64,000 bases of DNA from Streptomyces sp. ADI95-17 (GTDB lineage: Bacteria > Actinomycetota > Actinomycetes > Streptomycetales > Streptomycetaceae), in the NCBI RefSeq assembly GCF_003846175.1, contig NZ_ML123045.1:3012-67011 (forward strand). The letters run 5' to 3'. This document shows positions 58,301 through 64,000 of the stretch, one piece after another (position 1 is the first letter of the stretch; each line of letters begins with the position of its first letter). Below the pieces are notes generated by a model. It was not told where the DNA came from, made no database searches, and saw nothing but the letters and a program-made list of their open reading frames with translations. A program made the position numbers and the translations under genes.

Positions 58301-59699
58301 CCGTAGCGAGGATCACCCCGCGATAGATCGAGAACGTCGCTGTCGCTGCGCCGGTCGCGATCGCCGAGGCGCCCATCGTGAGAGCGAGACCGCCGACGGC
58401 GACACCGAGCGGCAGCAGCCACGCCCCGTAGTCCTGCACCCACTGAGCACCAGCGGCGAACGCCGACGCCGTGCCCGTCACGGCGGGGACGAGCGTGCTG
58501 AGCATGACGGAGCCAACCGCTTTGGCAGGTGGCAGAACACGATCGTTGAGGAACTGCCCGAGCCGTGTGACCGCGGGCAGCGCGTACTTGTCCGCCACAG
58601 TCGCGAGGCCCTGCAGCGCCTGCCGCTTGAACACCTCGATGCCATTCGTCGCGGTGTCGTGCAAGGTCTTGCCCATTTTGTCGGCCGCTCCGCCGACTTG
58701 CCCGAGGCCGGCGGCCGCCGTCGAGGGGTCCATTGCGAGCAAGCTCGCCCCGAGGTCCTCGGCTTGGGTTCCGAAGAGCTCGACCGCGATCTGCGACTGC
58801 CGTACGGGATCCTTGATCCCGCGCAGCTTGTCGAGGGTGAGGTCGAGTACCCCGTTTGCGACCTTGCCGCCCTTGGCGAACTTGCTCGCCATGTTGTCGG
58901 CGTTGAGCCCGAGCGCCTTGAATCCGCTCGCAGTTGTGTCGCTGCCGTCGACTGCGCGGATCGAGAACTCTTTGATCGCGTCGGCGGCGACATCACCGTC
59001 GCGGGCGCCCGCCCTGAGCGCCTGATTGATCAGCCCGATCCCGGTCGCCCCGTCGATTCCGGCCTTACGCCACTGCGTCGAGTACTCGTTGATCGTGTCA
59101 AGGAAATCGCCCGCCTTGTCGGCGCCCGACTGGAACCCCTTGGTGATCAGGTCAAAAGCCTGCTTGCCGTCCTTCGCGAGCCCCGTCTTGATGAGCTGCC
59201 CGGCCGCCCGCGCGGAGTCGCTGACATCGGCGTCGAACGTCTCGGCAAGGTTGACCGCACTCTTACTGAGAGCGGCGAGATCCTTCTGCGGGGCGTTGAC
59301 CGCGGCGACGCCGTTCTGCGCGAGCGCTTTGAGCGAGTCGCTGATCTGGTCGATCGACTCGCCGTACCCCTTCGCGTAGACCGACCCCGCGATCTTTCCG
59401 AGACGCGCCGACTCCTTGGAACTCAGACCAAGTTGAGCGCCAAGCTTCGCGGTCGCCTTGTCCTGCTCGACCGCCTTAGCGAACCCCGCGGCGAACAGCA
59501 CGCCGGCCCCGGCCGCGACTCCGGCCACGCCCGCTTTCAGGACTCCGCCGATCCCGGACAGAAACCCGCTGCCCGACTCGCGGCCGGCGCGCTGCCCGGC
59601 GTCGCCGGACGGGCCCGTGATCTGCCGCTGCAGCTCGGGCCCGAACCCCCGGGTCGACGGAACGACGGACACGTACCCGACACCGACCTCGACCGGCAC
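55350..59699 (-). CDS. tape measure protein with embedded NlpC/P60-type peptidase
   Basis: 1449 aa, the longest gene of the phage, as expected for the protein that sets tail length. The N-terminus (VEVGVGYVSVVPSTRGFGPELQRQITG, then KAVEQDKATAKLGAQLGLSSKESARLGKIAGSVYAKGYGESIDQISDSLKAL) is typical. The middle has Trp-rich helical repeats (IGTAASWLWSTVLSPVFGFIGTAAK, AVGSWLWSTVLGPVFGWIADKA and relatives) and hydrophobic segments. At about residues 945-1065 is a peptidase module: ALSWARTQNGKPYQWGGNGNPSWDCSGLVSAIESVIRG (catalytic Cys near 970) with a later GVGHTAGTLNGVNVESRGG (His). It may cut host peptidoglycan during DNA entry. Confidence 0.93.
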   Translation of the reverse strand: MPVEVGVGYVSVVPSTRGFGPELQRQITGPSGDAGQRAGRESGSGFLSGIGGVLKAGVAGVAAGAGVLFAAGFAKAVEQDKATAKLGAQLGLSSKESARLGKIAGSVYAKGYGESIDQISDSLKALAQNGVAAVNAPQKDLAALSKSAVNLAETFDADVSDSARAAGQLIKTGLAKDGKQAFDLITKGFQSGADKAGDFLDTINEYSTQWRKAGIDGATGIGLINQALRAGARDGDVAADAIKEFSIRAVDGSDTTASGFKALGLNADNMASKFAKGGKVANGVLDLTLDKLRGIKDPVRQSQIAVELFGTQAEDLGASLLAMDPSTAAAGLGQVGGAADKMGKTLHDTATNGIEVFKRQALQGLATVADKYALPAVTRLGQFLNDRVLPPAKAVGSVMLSTLVPAVTGTASAFAAGAQWVQDYGAWLLPLGVAVGGLALTMGASAIATGAATATFSIYRGVILATAAVTRGYAVAQGVLNAVMNANPIGLIITGVAALAALLVVAYKKSDTFRSIVQGAWAGIQAAASVAWNSAIKPVVDGFMTGLRAIGTAASWLWSTVLSPVFGFIGTAAKVLLVVAIFPIVAAFKLLAAVGSWLWSTVLGPVFGWIADKAIWLWTVAIKPAFNSIVAQIKAVGAVASWLWKNVFSPVLGWIGDKAVSLWNNRIKPAWDLMRIGIGLLGDKLKDLWETKAKPVFQWIGDKASWLWNKATKPAFDALKLGVKAVSDSFGKAKDAIKLAWDKVEGIAKKPVAFVIDTVYNKGIRGVWNQIAGAFGAPKLPAFKGFAGGGILPGQSSWRNGDDQLVPMRRGEGVYVSEAMRDPYERARLHAVNQAAMHGRSLSAYQGGGFAKGGIFGWVKSAASKGVDLASSGISWLKDGVKASAEAGLNSVVKPLINKISGSTSLYRDMITGIPKKMIKDILGYSGKADSEMEKAGVGGKGYKAALSWARTQNGKPYQWGGNGNPSWDCSGLVSAIESVIRGERPHRRWATGSFSGATAPAGWVRNARSPYMIGITNAGVGHTAGTLNGVNVESRGGDGVVIGSRARSYHDPLFTDVYGFKGYADGGSPRPGEIAWVGENGPELIRFSGGEVVYSNRDSMAMSAGLGPVRGFAKGTSKARKPSKIGTDLTGFQKSLTGSASAIASAAKRLTKDLGAAGKAGRSLVKSTEKASAKLQAMAKQRDAVASKITAARGYASDKSKSAADYLNVSNFADVGSVGDLIAGMKDRQATVKGFQSAIATAQKRGASKTLISQLIEMGPDSQLAGLVSRATGGDMKQLNALVSSGSKLSTSYGRSMADLMYDAGKDASKGFLAGLLGEQKGIQDAMAKLGAGAIKAIRSKKGIDAHSPSRKGAQAGADVGAGVVAGMAAMAPAVAAQAARLGKHAVPAAAVVPVTSQRAGSDPLASLDGMAVALVLDDGQALAAHFDTRVDARLSTVRRSARAGARR

Positions 59700-59705
59700 G
59701 ACGGA

Positions 59706-60496
59706 TCACCCCCCGGGGAGTACCTGCGAATTGATTCGTTCGTACGCGGCGCGAGCCTGCGCCTGTTTCTCGGCGTCGGCCGCCGTTGTGTCCTCGGGCA
59801 GCGGGTCACCCGGCCGCCACGATGGCTCGGGCCACGGAGCGGGCGGCTTCTTCGGGTCGCGGTTGGCGTTCAAGAACGCGGTGAACAGCAGCGCGAGGAG
59901 ATCCTGCGAGTCGACCGCGGCCCAGTCGGCATGTGTCCAGTGGTGACCGGCCACCGCGCGAGCGGCCGCGCCGTCGGGCGGCAGTCCCTCGACCATGACG
60001 CGCAGCCAACGCAGCGTGATCTCGCCCCGCCAGAAAGCGGCGACCGGACCGCCGGGCCCGTAGCCCGGATAGTGGTGCGCGAGGTCGGCCTCGACCGCCT
60101 CGGGATGCTCGCCGAGGACATCGAGCACGGTGTACTCGACGAGCTGCTCGACGTCCTCGGAGTCGCCGCCGGTTACTGCCTCGGCGGCCGGTGCTTTCCC
60201 ATCGTGTCCTGCATCTCAGCACGGACCGCGAGGTACACGAGCATGACCCCGTTGGCGTCGCCGCCGCTCTTCACGTACGCGTCCCACTGGTCGCCGAGCA
60301 GCACGCGAGCCTTACCCGCGTCGCCCTCGGCGGCGTCGAGTGCCTTGTTCGTCTCGTCGTCCGCGAACAAGGGGTGAGGGAACGTGTAGATCTTCCCGTC
60401 GTCGGTCTCGACCTCGACGGCAGTGCCGCCGACCGCCTCGGAGTACGACGCCTTGACGGCCGACAGACGGTAACGGGCCTTACCGGGCTTGCTCAT
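59706..60496 (-). CDS. tail assembly chaperone fusion (G-T type), made by -1 ribosomal frameshift
   Basis: The second frame opens at the slip site and ends at 59706. Reading the first gene from ATG 60496 to the heptamer GGGAAAG (60200-60194), then shifting -1, gives an uninterrupted fusion of 263 aa: ...TMGK|APAAEAVTGGDSEDVEQLVEYTVLDVLGEHPEAVEADLAHHYPGYGPGG... and ending SQVLPGG. The in-frame part alone could otherwise start only at GTG 60128 without a ribosome site. The fusion normally guides the tape measure and tail tube during assembly; the tape measure gene follows after 6 bp. Confidence 0.85.
60165..60200 (-). promoter_or_regulatory. -1 frameshift signal: GGGAAAG slippery site plus stem-loop
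   Basis: GGGAAAG (60200-60194) is in the correct phase (G|GGA|AAG). Five nt downstream a 7-bp stem CGGCGGC/GCCGCCG (60188-60182 with 60171-60165 in minus-strand order) forms around a 10-nt loop that includes the zero-frame TAA stop. This is the classical layout of phage tail-chaperone frameshift sites. Confidence 0.85.
60173..60496 (-). CDS. tail assembly chaperone (G-type, zero-frame product)
   Basis: 107 aa from ATG 60496 (AAGAGAG upstream). MSKPGKARYRLSAVKASYSEAVGGTAVEVETDDGKIYTFPHPLFADDETNKALDAAEGDAGKARVLLGDQWDAYVKSGGDANGVMLVYLAVRAEMQ is typical of the first chaperone in actinophage tail operons. Normal termination is at TAA 60173; a fraction of ribosomes should shift at the site 21 bp earlier to make the longer fusion. 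It lies between the major tail protein and tape measure genes. Confidence 0.88.
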   Translation of the reverse strand: MSKPGKARYRLSAVKASYSEAVGGTAVEVETDDGKIYTFPHPLFADDETNKALDAAEGDAGKARVLLGDQWDAYVKSGGDANGVMLVYLAVRAEMQDTMGKHRPPRQ

Positions 60497-60540
60497 GGTG
60501 ATGTCTCTCTTTCTCGGGTGAGCTGCGGGTGAGCATTGGA

Positions 60541-60585
60541 GAGCGGGGGGCGGTGGGGCTCACCCAGAACCGCCGCCCCCCGCTC
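60541..60585. terminator. GC-rich hairpin after the major tail protein gene
   Basis: 13-bp perfect arms GAGCGGGGGGCGG (60541-60553) and CCGCCCCCCGCTC (60573-60585), 14 bp past the gene's stop. There is no U-run, so it may reduce read-through or stabilise the abundant upstream message. Confidence 0.7.
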
Positions 60586-60598
60586 GATCAGGGGCGGG

Positions 60599-61261
60599 TC
60601 ACGGCGTCTCGGGCGGGGCGAACGCTCGCCATCCCGGGCCGTCGACCCAGTTGCGGCAGGACGTCTTGAGCACGCTGTCGCGGAACGCGTTGAACGTCAC
60701 CGGGCGCTGCGTTTCCGTCGACCGGGCCCACTGCTCGTCGTCACGGGACGTCATGCGGGCACGCGGGAAGAACTTCACGATGTAGATCTCGGCGCCGCTG
60801 TCGTCGTAGTCCAGACCGATGAACAGCAGCCGCCGGTACGGGTTCTTCGGCGTCGCCGCCCGGTCCCACTGCCACGCCGTACCCACGGCAGGCAGCGCCC
60901 CCACGCCGGACAGCGGAAGCCCCTCGTACAGGGCCAGGGTCGCCGGGTTCGTCTCCTGCGGGGCGAACTGCGCGCTCAGCACATCCGACTCGACATCGGA
61001 GCGGGTCGGTTCGACCGACTGCGAGCTCGTGACGTCCGTCATGGACAGATCGCCCGTGAACGTGAGCCCGTCGTCTGTGGTGTACCCGACGGCGACGTAC
61101 CCGGCCGGGATCGGAAGCAACTTCCCATCAGCCGTGGCGAACGGGGCATCGATCGCCGCCGCGGTGTAGTCGGCGGCGTACACCGCCTGTACGAGCTGCT
61201 TGCGGATGAATTCGTTGTGCAGACCAGTCTCAAGCGAGACCGGCTCGGTCGGGGTGCCCAT
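60599..61261 (-). CDS. phage major tail protein
   Basis: 220 aa. MGTPTEPVSLETGLHNEFIRKQLVQAVYAADYTAAAIDAPFATADGKLLPIPAGYVAVGYTTDDGLTFTGDLSMTDVTSSQSVEPTRSDVESDVLSAQF is characteristic of major tail (tube) proteins of Streptomyces siphoviruses; later LYIVKFFPRARMTSRDDEQWARSTETQRPVTFNAF fits. The position between the tail terminator and the chaperones supports the call. Hairpins on both sides of the gene set it off within the operon. Confidence 0.88.
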   Translation of the reverse strand: MGTPTEPVSLETGLHNEFIRKQLVQAVYAADYTAAAIDAPFATADGKLLPIPAGYVAVGYTTDDGLTFTGDLSMTDVTSSQSVEPTRSDVESDVLSAQFAPQETNPATLALYEGLPLSGVGALPAVGTAWQWDRAATPKNPYRRLLFIGLDYDDSGAEIYIVKFFPRARMTSRDDEQWARSTETQRPVTFNAFRDSVLKTSCRNWVDGPGWRAFAPPETP

Positions 61262-61281
61262 GGGCTTGCCTCCATGAAGAA

Positions 61282-61306
61282 ACCCCCGGCCAGTGCGGCG
61301 CGGGGG
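61282..61306 (-). terminator. hairpin between the tail terminator and major tail protein genes
   Basis: CCCCC…GGGGG arms within GCCCCCGCGCC…GGCCGGGGG, followed on the minus strand by TTTCTTC. It is a possible weak terminator just upstream of the major tail protein gene. Confidence 0.55.
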
Positions 61307-61332
61307 CGTGCGGTCAACGGCGGGTGAGCCGG

Positions 61333-61737
61333 TCAGACGGGGAGGGTCGCCCCTCGAATGGAGAGCTCAACGGCGAACACGTACCGCGGCGACGACGTCG
61401 CAGCGTCGGGCAGCAGATTCGGGCCCCCGACCTCGACAACGTCGTACACCACGGCGCCCCGCCACCCCGGCATAGCGAGAGTGAGCGCCCGGACGACCGC
61501 CACCAGATCGGCGGCGTCCGCCTCGGTCGCGCCCCAGCAATGCACATCGAGGCGCGGCCGGTCGGTGACGACGTCGAGCTGCGCGCCGCCGATCCGCTCA
61601 ACCCGGACGAGCCGAGCCGGCCGGGGATTCGGAACGCGGGTGCCGACCTGCACCGGGTCGCCGCGGGCGCCGAGACGCTCGCGCAGGTAGCGGGTGTACA
61701 CCTCGGCGGCGTCCGGGAACCTGATCGCCTCGGGCAT
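61333..61737 (-). CDS. phage tail terminator / tail completion protein
   Basis: 134 aa. AIRFPDAAEVYTRYLRERLGARGDPVQVGTRVPNPRPARLVRVERIGGAQLDVVTDRPRLDVHCWGATEADAADLVAVVRALTLAMPGWRGAVVYDVVEVGGPNLLPDAAT is the usual pattern of lambda gpU/tail-terminator relatives in actinophages. It overlaps the stop of the previous connector gene by 1 bp. Confidence 0.82.
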   Translation of the reverse strand: MPEAIRFPDAAEVYTRYLRERLGARGDPVQVGTRVPNPRPARLVRVERIGGAQLDVVTDRPRLDVHCWGATEADAADLVAVVRALTLAMPGWRGAVVYDVVEVGGPNLLPDAATSSPRYVFAVELSIRGATLPV

Positions 61738-62006
61738 CAGTCAGTCCCCCTTGCCGCGTCGAGGCCGCGCAGCAGTGCCGCCCTGGACACTGCGGGGTCA
61801 TCGGTCGAGTAGTCGCCGATTACGGCGCCGCGCACCCGGTGGTCGTCGACCTCGACATCGGTCCGGAACTGCCCGGCCGCCGTGCTCGCCGAGGCTGCGC
61901 CCCGCTCGGCCGCCCTGGTTTTTCGCTCGATCAGCGCCCGTGTCCCGTCGCTCTTGAGGAATCCAGCGATGTTGCGCCGGTTCGGGACCACCCTCATTCG
62001 GGCCAT
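61737..62006 (-). CDS. phage head-tail joining protein (HK97 gp10-like)
   Basis: 89 aa from ATG 62006 (GGAGGGG upstream). MARMRVVPNRRNIAGFLKSDGTRALIERKTRAAERGAASASTAAGQFRTDVEVDDHRVRGAVIGDYSTDDPAVSR: basic helix then β segments, as in short gp10-type minor tail/neck proteins. The position in the connector block supports this. Confidence 0.75.
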   Translation of the reverse strand: MARMRVVPNRRNIAGFLKSDGTRALIERKTRAAERGAASASTAAGQFRTDVEVDDHRVRGAVIGDYSTDDPAVSRAALLRGLDAARGTD

Positions 62007-62008
62007 GG

Positions 62009-62362
62009 TCACCCCTCCACGGTCTTGAGCCGGATCTCGTAGTGATGGAGCTCGGCCGGCTCGTACGCCGGACCGGCCGGGCCGATCACCTCGAACTGCT
62101 TCCCGTTCCAGTGGACTCGGGCCGAGCCGTGCACCGTGAGCGGGGTGCCGCTGGTCGCCCACGGGTTGCACATCAGCAGCCACTCGCCGATCTGAGCGTC
62201 GCGCTGGTCGGTGTCCTCGGCCCCGGTGTTCTGCTGCATCCACCCCTGCACAGCAACGTGTGTCGACGCCGACCAGTCGTCGACGACGTTGCCGTACCGG
62301 TCCGTTGTACGCCCCGGGTGCTCGATGTCCAAGAGGTGAGGCAGCAGATCATCGGGGATCAC
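62009..62362 (-). CDS. phage head closure / head-tail connector protein
   Basis: 117 aa. LLPHLLDIEHPGRTTDRYGNVVDDWSASTHVAVQGWMQQNTGAEDTDQRDAQIGEWLLMCNPWATSGTPLTVHGSARVHWNGKQFEVIGPAGPAYEPAELHHYEIRLK matches the small β-barrel head-closure (Hc1/SPP1 gp16-like) family. It overlaps the upstream connector gene by 4 bp. Confidence 0.82.
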   Translation of the reverse strand: MIPDDLLPHLLDIEHPGRTTDRYGNVVDDWSASTHVAVQGWMQQNTGAEDTDQRDAQIGEWLLMCNPWATSGTPLTVHGSARVHWNGKQFEVIGPAGPAYEPAELHHYEIRLKTVEG

Positions 62363-62772
62363 AGCAGCCGCCGACAGACGTCGGCCGGGTCGTCACGCCA
62401 CCCGCCGTGGTCAATGAGCATGACCGAGTACGCGGCGTCGGCATCCGGGTCGGTCTCGTCCTCGGGCTGCAGCTGCTCGATCTCGTCGTCGGTGAGGTAG
62501 AGCCCGCCGTTCTCGCCGAGTGTCTCGGAATACTGGCCGATCGTGCGCTGCCGGTACCCGCCGCCGTTCGCGATGGCGCGGCGGGTAATCGCGACGGCGA
62601 TCGCCCGCGTTGTCTCCGGGGCCGGGGTGTAGCCGGTCGGGATGTGCCGCCGCATCAGTGCCGACGCGTCGTCGAGGTACGCCTCGACCTGCGCCCGCCG
62701 CGGGCTGCCCTCGGGCAGGGTGACGGCGGCGCGCGCCTCGTAGTCCTCGACCGTCGCGAACGCTGCCGCCAT
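62359..62772 (-). CDS. phage head-tail adaptor protein
   Basis: 137 aa from ATG 62772 with GAGAGGAG upstream. MAAAFATVEDYEARAAVTLPEGSPRRAQVEAYLDDASALMRRHIPTGYTPAPETTRAIAVAITRRAIANGGGYRQRTIGQYSETLGENGGLYLTDDEIEQL is the helical adaptor (gp6/gp15-like) signature. It is the first connector below the portal. Confidence 0.85.
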   Translation of the reverse strand: MAAAFATVEDYEARAAVTLPEGSPRRAQVEAYLDDASALMRRHIPTGYTPAPETTRAIAVAITRRAIANGGGYRQRTIGQYSETLGENGGLYLTDDEIEQLQPEDETDPDADAAYSVMLIDHGGWRDDPADVCRRLL

Positions 62773-62777
62773 CCCCG

Positions 62778-63077
62778 TTACTCCTCTCGCTCGACGAGCT
62801 CGGCCGCCTCGCACGCCGCGATGATGTCCTCGCGGCTCGCGTCGGCGGCGACCTCGACGTTGTGCTGCTCGGCGTACTGCCGCCACGCCTCGACGCCCGA
62901 GCCGCGGCCCGAGCGGGGCGGCGCGTTGCTCAGGCGCGGGGCTTGGTCGCCGTCGTCCTGGTCCTCGCCTGCCCACGCATGGGCGCCGATCCGCCTCGCA
63001 GCCTCGGGGGGCACGTCGTCGCCGGGGCCGTACGCGACCCCGGCGACGTGCACGTACGCGATCAGCCGCCGACTCAC
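62778..63077 (-). CDS. small phage protein with HeH/LEM-like C-terminal domain
   Basis: 99 aa from GTG 63077, overlapping the capsid gene stop by 4 bp (GTGA). The N-terminal half (SRRLIAYVHVAGVAYGPGDDVPPEAARRIGAHAWAG) is a short β domain seen after actinophage capsid genes. The C-terminal 40 residues (GVEAWRQYAEQHNVEVAADASREDIIAACEAAELV) look like a helix-extension-helix (HeH/LEM, SAP-like) fold. Role in head completion unknown. Confidence 0.78.
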   Translation of the reverse strand: MSRRLIAYVHVAGVAYGPGDDVPPEAARRIGAHAWAGEDQDDGDQAPRLSNAPPRSGRGSGVEAWRQYAEQHNVEVAADASREDIIAACEAAELVEREE

Positions 63078-64000
63078 GCGAGCACCTGCGCCTTGAATGT
63101 GAGGTTCGGTTCCCTCAGCACCGGGATACCGACCGCGGCCGCGTGCGTCCACACGCGCACCGGGTCCTTCGTCTTCCACTGCGCGGCGACGATGCCGGGC
63201 TGCTCGCTGGGCTGCAGCGCGTACTCCTCTTCGAGCGATTCGGCAGTCGTGCCGAGCAGCGTCGCCCCGAGGTCGGTCGGCGCGGCCGCGGTCGTGGCGC
63301 CGGGCTCGGGCAGCAGCGCGATCGCGTTGCCCGGGGTGATCCGGGTCGCGACGCCGTCGACCTTGACCCGGGCGTCGTAGATCTCGATCGGCGGCAGGTT
63401 CAGCGCCCGCAGAATCGAGTTGGCCTGGTCGCCGGTGATCATCGGCGCTGTGCCAGCCGGGGCCAGCGGGTACGCCTGGCGGATCATCTGGTCACACATC
63501 GCGAGGTTCTCGACGACCGCGGCCGGGGCGAGGATCACGGCCGGGCGCTCGCCGTTCGTGTCCTCGTACGTGTGGACCCACGCCCGCAAATCATTGATCG
63601 GCTTCGCGTTCTCGTGGTCCGACCACAGCACCGCCGCGACGACCGAGTGCGTGGCGATCCGCCCGAAGTCGACGGTCGTCTTCAGCTCGGGAACCGGCAC
63701 GGCTGCGCCCACAAGCGCAGCGCCGCGGCCGACCTCGAAACGCGCGGCGATGTTCCGGGCGATCCGCTGGGCATCCCGGGCAATGAACGGCAGCGCATCC
63801 GTGCGGCCAAGCTTCCGCTGCCGCAGCCGGTCGTACTCGTTGAACGGGATCTTCTCGCTGATGGGCGGGAGCTCACCCATCACCTTGCCGATCCCCTCGC
63901 GACGACCGATCTTGCTCTCGGTGTCCCACGACCGGTAGGACGCCGTCTCGGCGAGACCGCCGCCGCCCTTGGTGAACTCGTACACGATGTCGTCGACTTG
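63074..64000 (-). CDS. phage major capsid protein (5' end beyond the window)
   Basis: Partial: the frame is open through the right edge (…QVDDIVYEFTKGGGG), so the N-terminal part is missing; at least 308 codons are present. YRSWDTESKIGRREGIGKVMGELPPISEKIPFNEYDRLRQRKLGR, FEVGRGAALVGAAVPVPELKTTVDFGRIATHSVVAAVLWSDHENAKPINDLRAW, MITGDQANSILRALNLPPIEIYDARVKVDG and PEQPGIVAAQWKTKDPVRVWTHAAAVGIPVL match HK97-fold 'capsid protein E'-type major capsid proteins of Streptomyces prophages. Head genes (scaffold, portal, terminase) should follow to the right. Confidence 0.88.
   Translation of the reverse strand, partial: QVDDIVYEFTKGGGGLAETASYRSWDTESKIGRREGIGKVMGELPPISEKIPFNEYDRLRQRKLGRTDALPFIARDAQRIARNIAARFEVGRGAALVGAAVPVPELKTTVDFGRIATHSVVAAVLWSDHENAKPINDLRAWVHTYEDTNGERPAVILAPAAVVENLAMCDQMIRQAYPLAPAGTAPMITGDQANSILRALNLPPIEIYDARVKVDGVATRITPGNAIALLPEPGATTAAAPTDLGATLLGTTAESLEEEYALQPSEQPGIVAAQWKTKDPVRVWTHAAAVGIPVLREPNLTFKAQVLA

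Overview
The window is a high-GC actinomycete chromosome, almost certainly Streptomyces. The evidence is strong third-position G/C bias, frequent GTG/TTG starts with GGAGG ribosome sites, a complete cebEFG-bglC-cebR cello-oligosaccharide locus with palindromic CebR boxes, a twin-repeat (DasR/chitinase-type) promoter before a chitin-type AA10 oxidase, and a Streptomyces-style leuA leader. It divides into chromosomal genes (1 to about 41.1 kb) and an integrated element (about 41.16 kb to beyond the right edge).

Chromosomal part. 1-7.1 kb: NlpC/P60-type cell-wall hydrolase, SPFH/band-7 membrane protein, AA10 lytic polysaccharide monooxygenase, acyl-CoA ligase and a 14-helix drug exporter. 7.2-14.9 kb: tRNA-Lys(CUU), an IclR regulator, an ehuBCDA-like amino-acid/ectoine-type ABC importer, a D-2-hydroxyacid dehydrogenase, an Asp/Glu-racemase-fold protein without any cysteine, and a luciferase-like monooxygenase. 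15-18.6 kb: PAS-GGDEF-EAL protein, secreted M6-type protease, and a second identical tRNA-Lys(CUU). 18.6-24.1 kb: a prim-pol-like gene, a small protein, and a tightly coupled three-gene operon (Fe-S RecB/Cas4-like nuclease, unknown 536-aa protein, SF1 helicase) that resembles Dna2 split into subunits. 24-31.2 kb: PAP2 phosphatase, histidine phosphatase, HTH/TPR regulator with a divergent 147-aa partner, spermidine-synthase-like protein and a two-component system. 31.5-34.2 kb: leuA with a Leu-codon leader peptide and mutually exclusive hairpins, and a divergent FadR-type regulator. 34.8-40.9 kb: the ceb cellobiose/cellotriose uptake and hydrolysis locus.

Integrated element. At 41.16 kb a 3' tRNA remnant (T-loop plus acceptor strand) sits against a host terminator, which marks a junction. 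To its right come a small HTH gene with its operator, a zinc-ribbon micro-protein, then a graspetide (ATP-grasp-modified RiPP) operon: two Cys-rich small proteins, precursor TgmA, ligase TgmB and isoaspartate-methyltransferase-like TgmC, with every adjacent pair overlapping or separated by at most 7 bp. A divergent HTH/TPR regulator with a coupled pterin-carbinolamine dehydratase follows. From 46.7 kb to the right edge all genes lie on the minus strand and form the late region of a siphovirus. In transcription order these are major capsid protein (cut by the edge), connectors, tail terminator, major tail protein, frameshifted tail chaperones, tape measure, distal tail proteins, a tail protein with a glycerophosphodiesterase domain, CHAP endolysin, holin and two further membrane proteins. 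No integrase or terminase is visible; they should lie beyond 64 kb.

The graspetide operon placed between a junction and a phage lysis cassette looks like prophage cargo. It and the split-Dna2-like operon are the two loci most worth following up.
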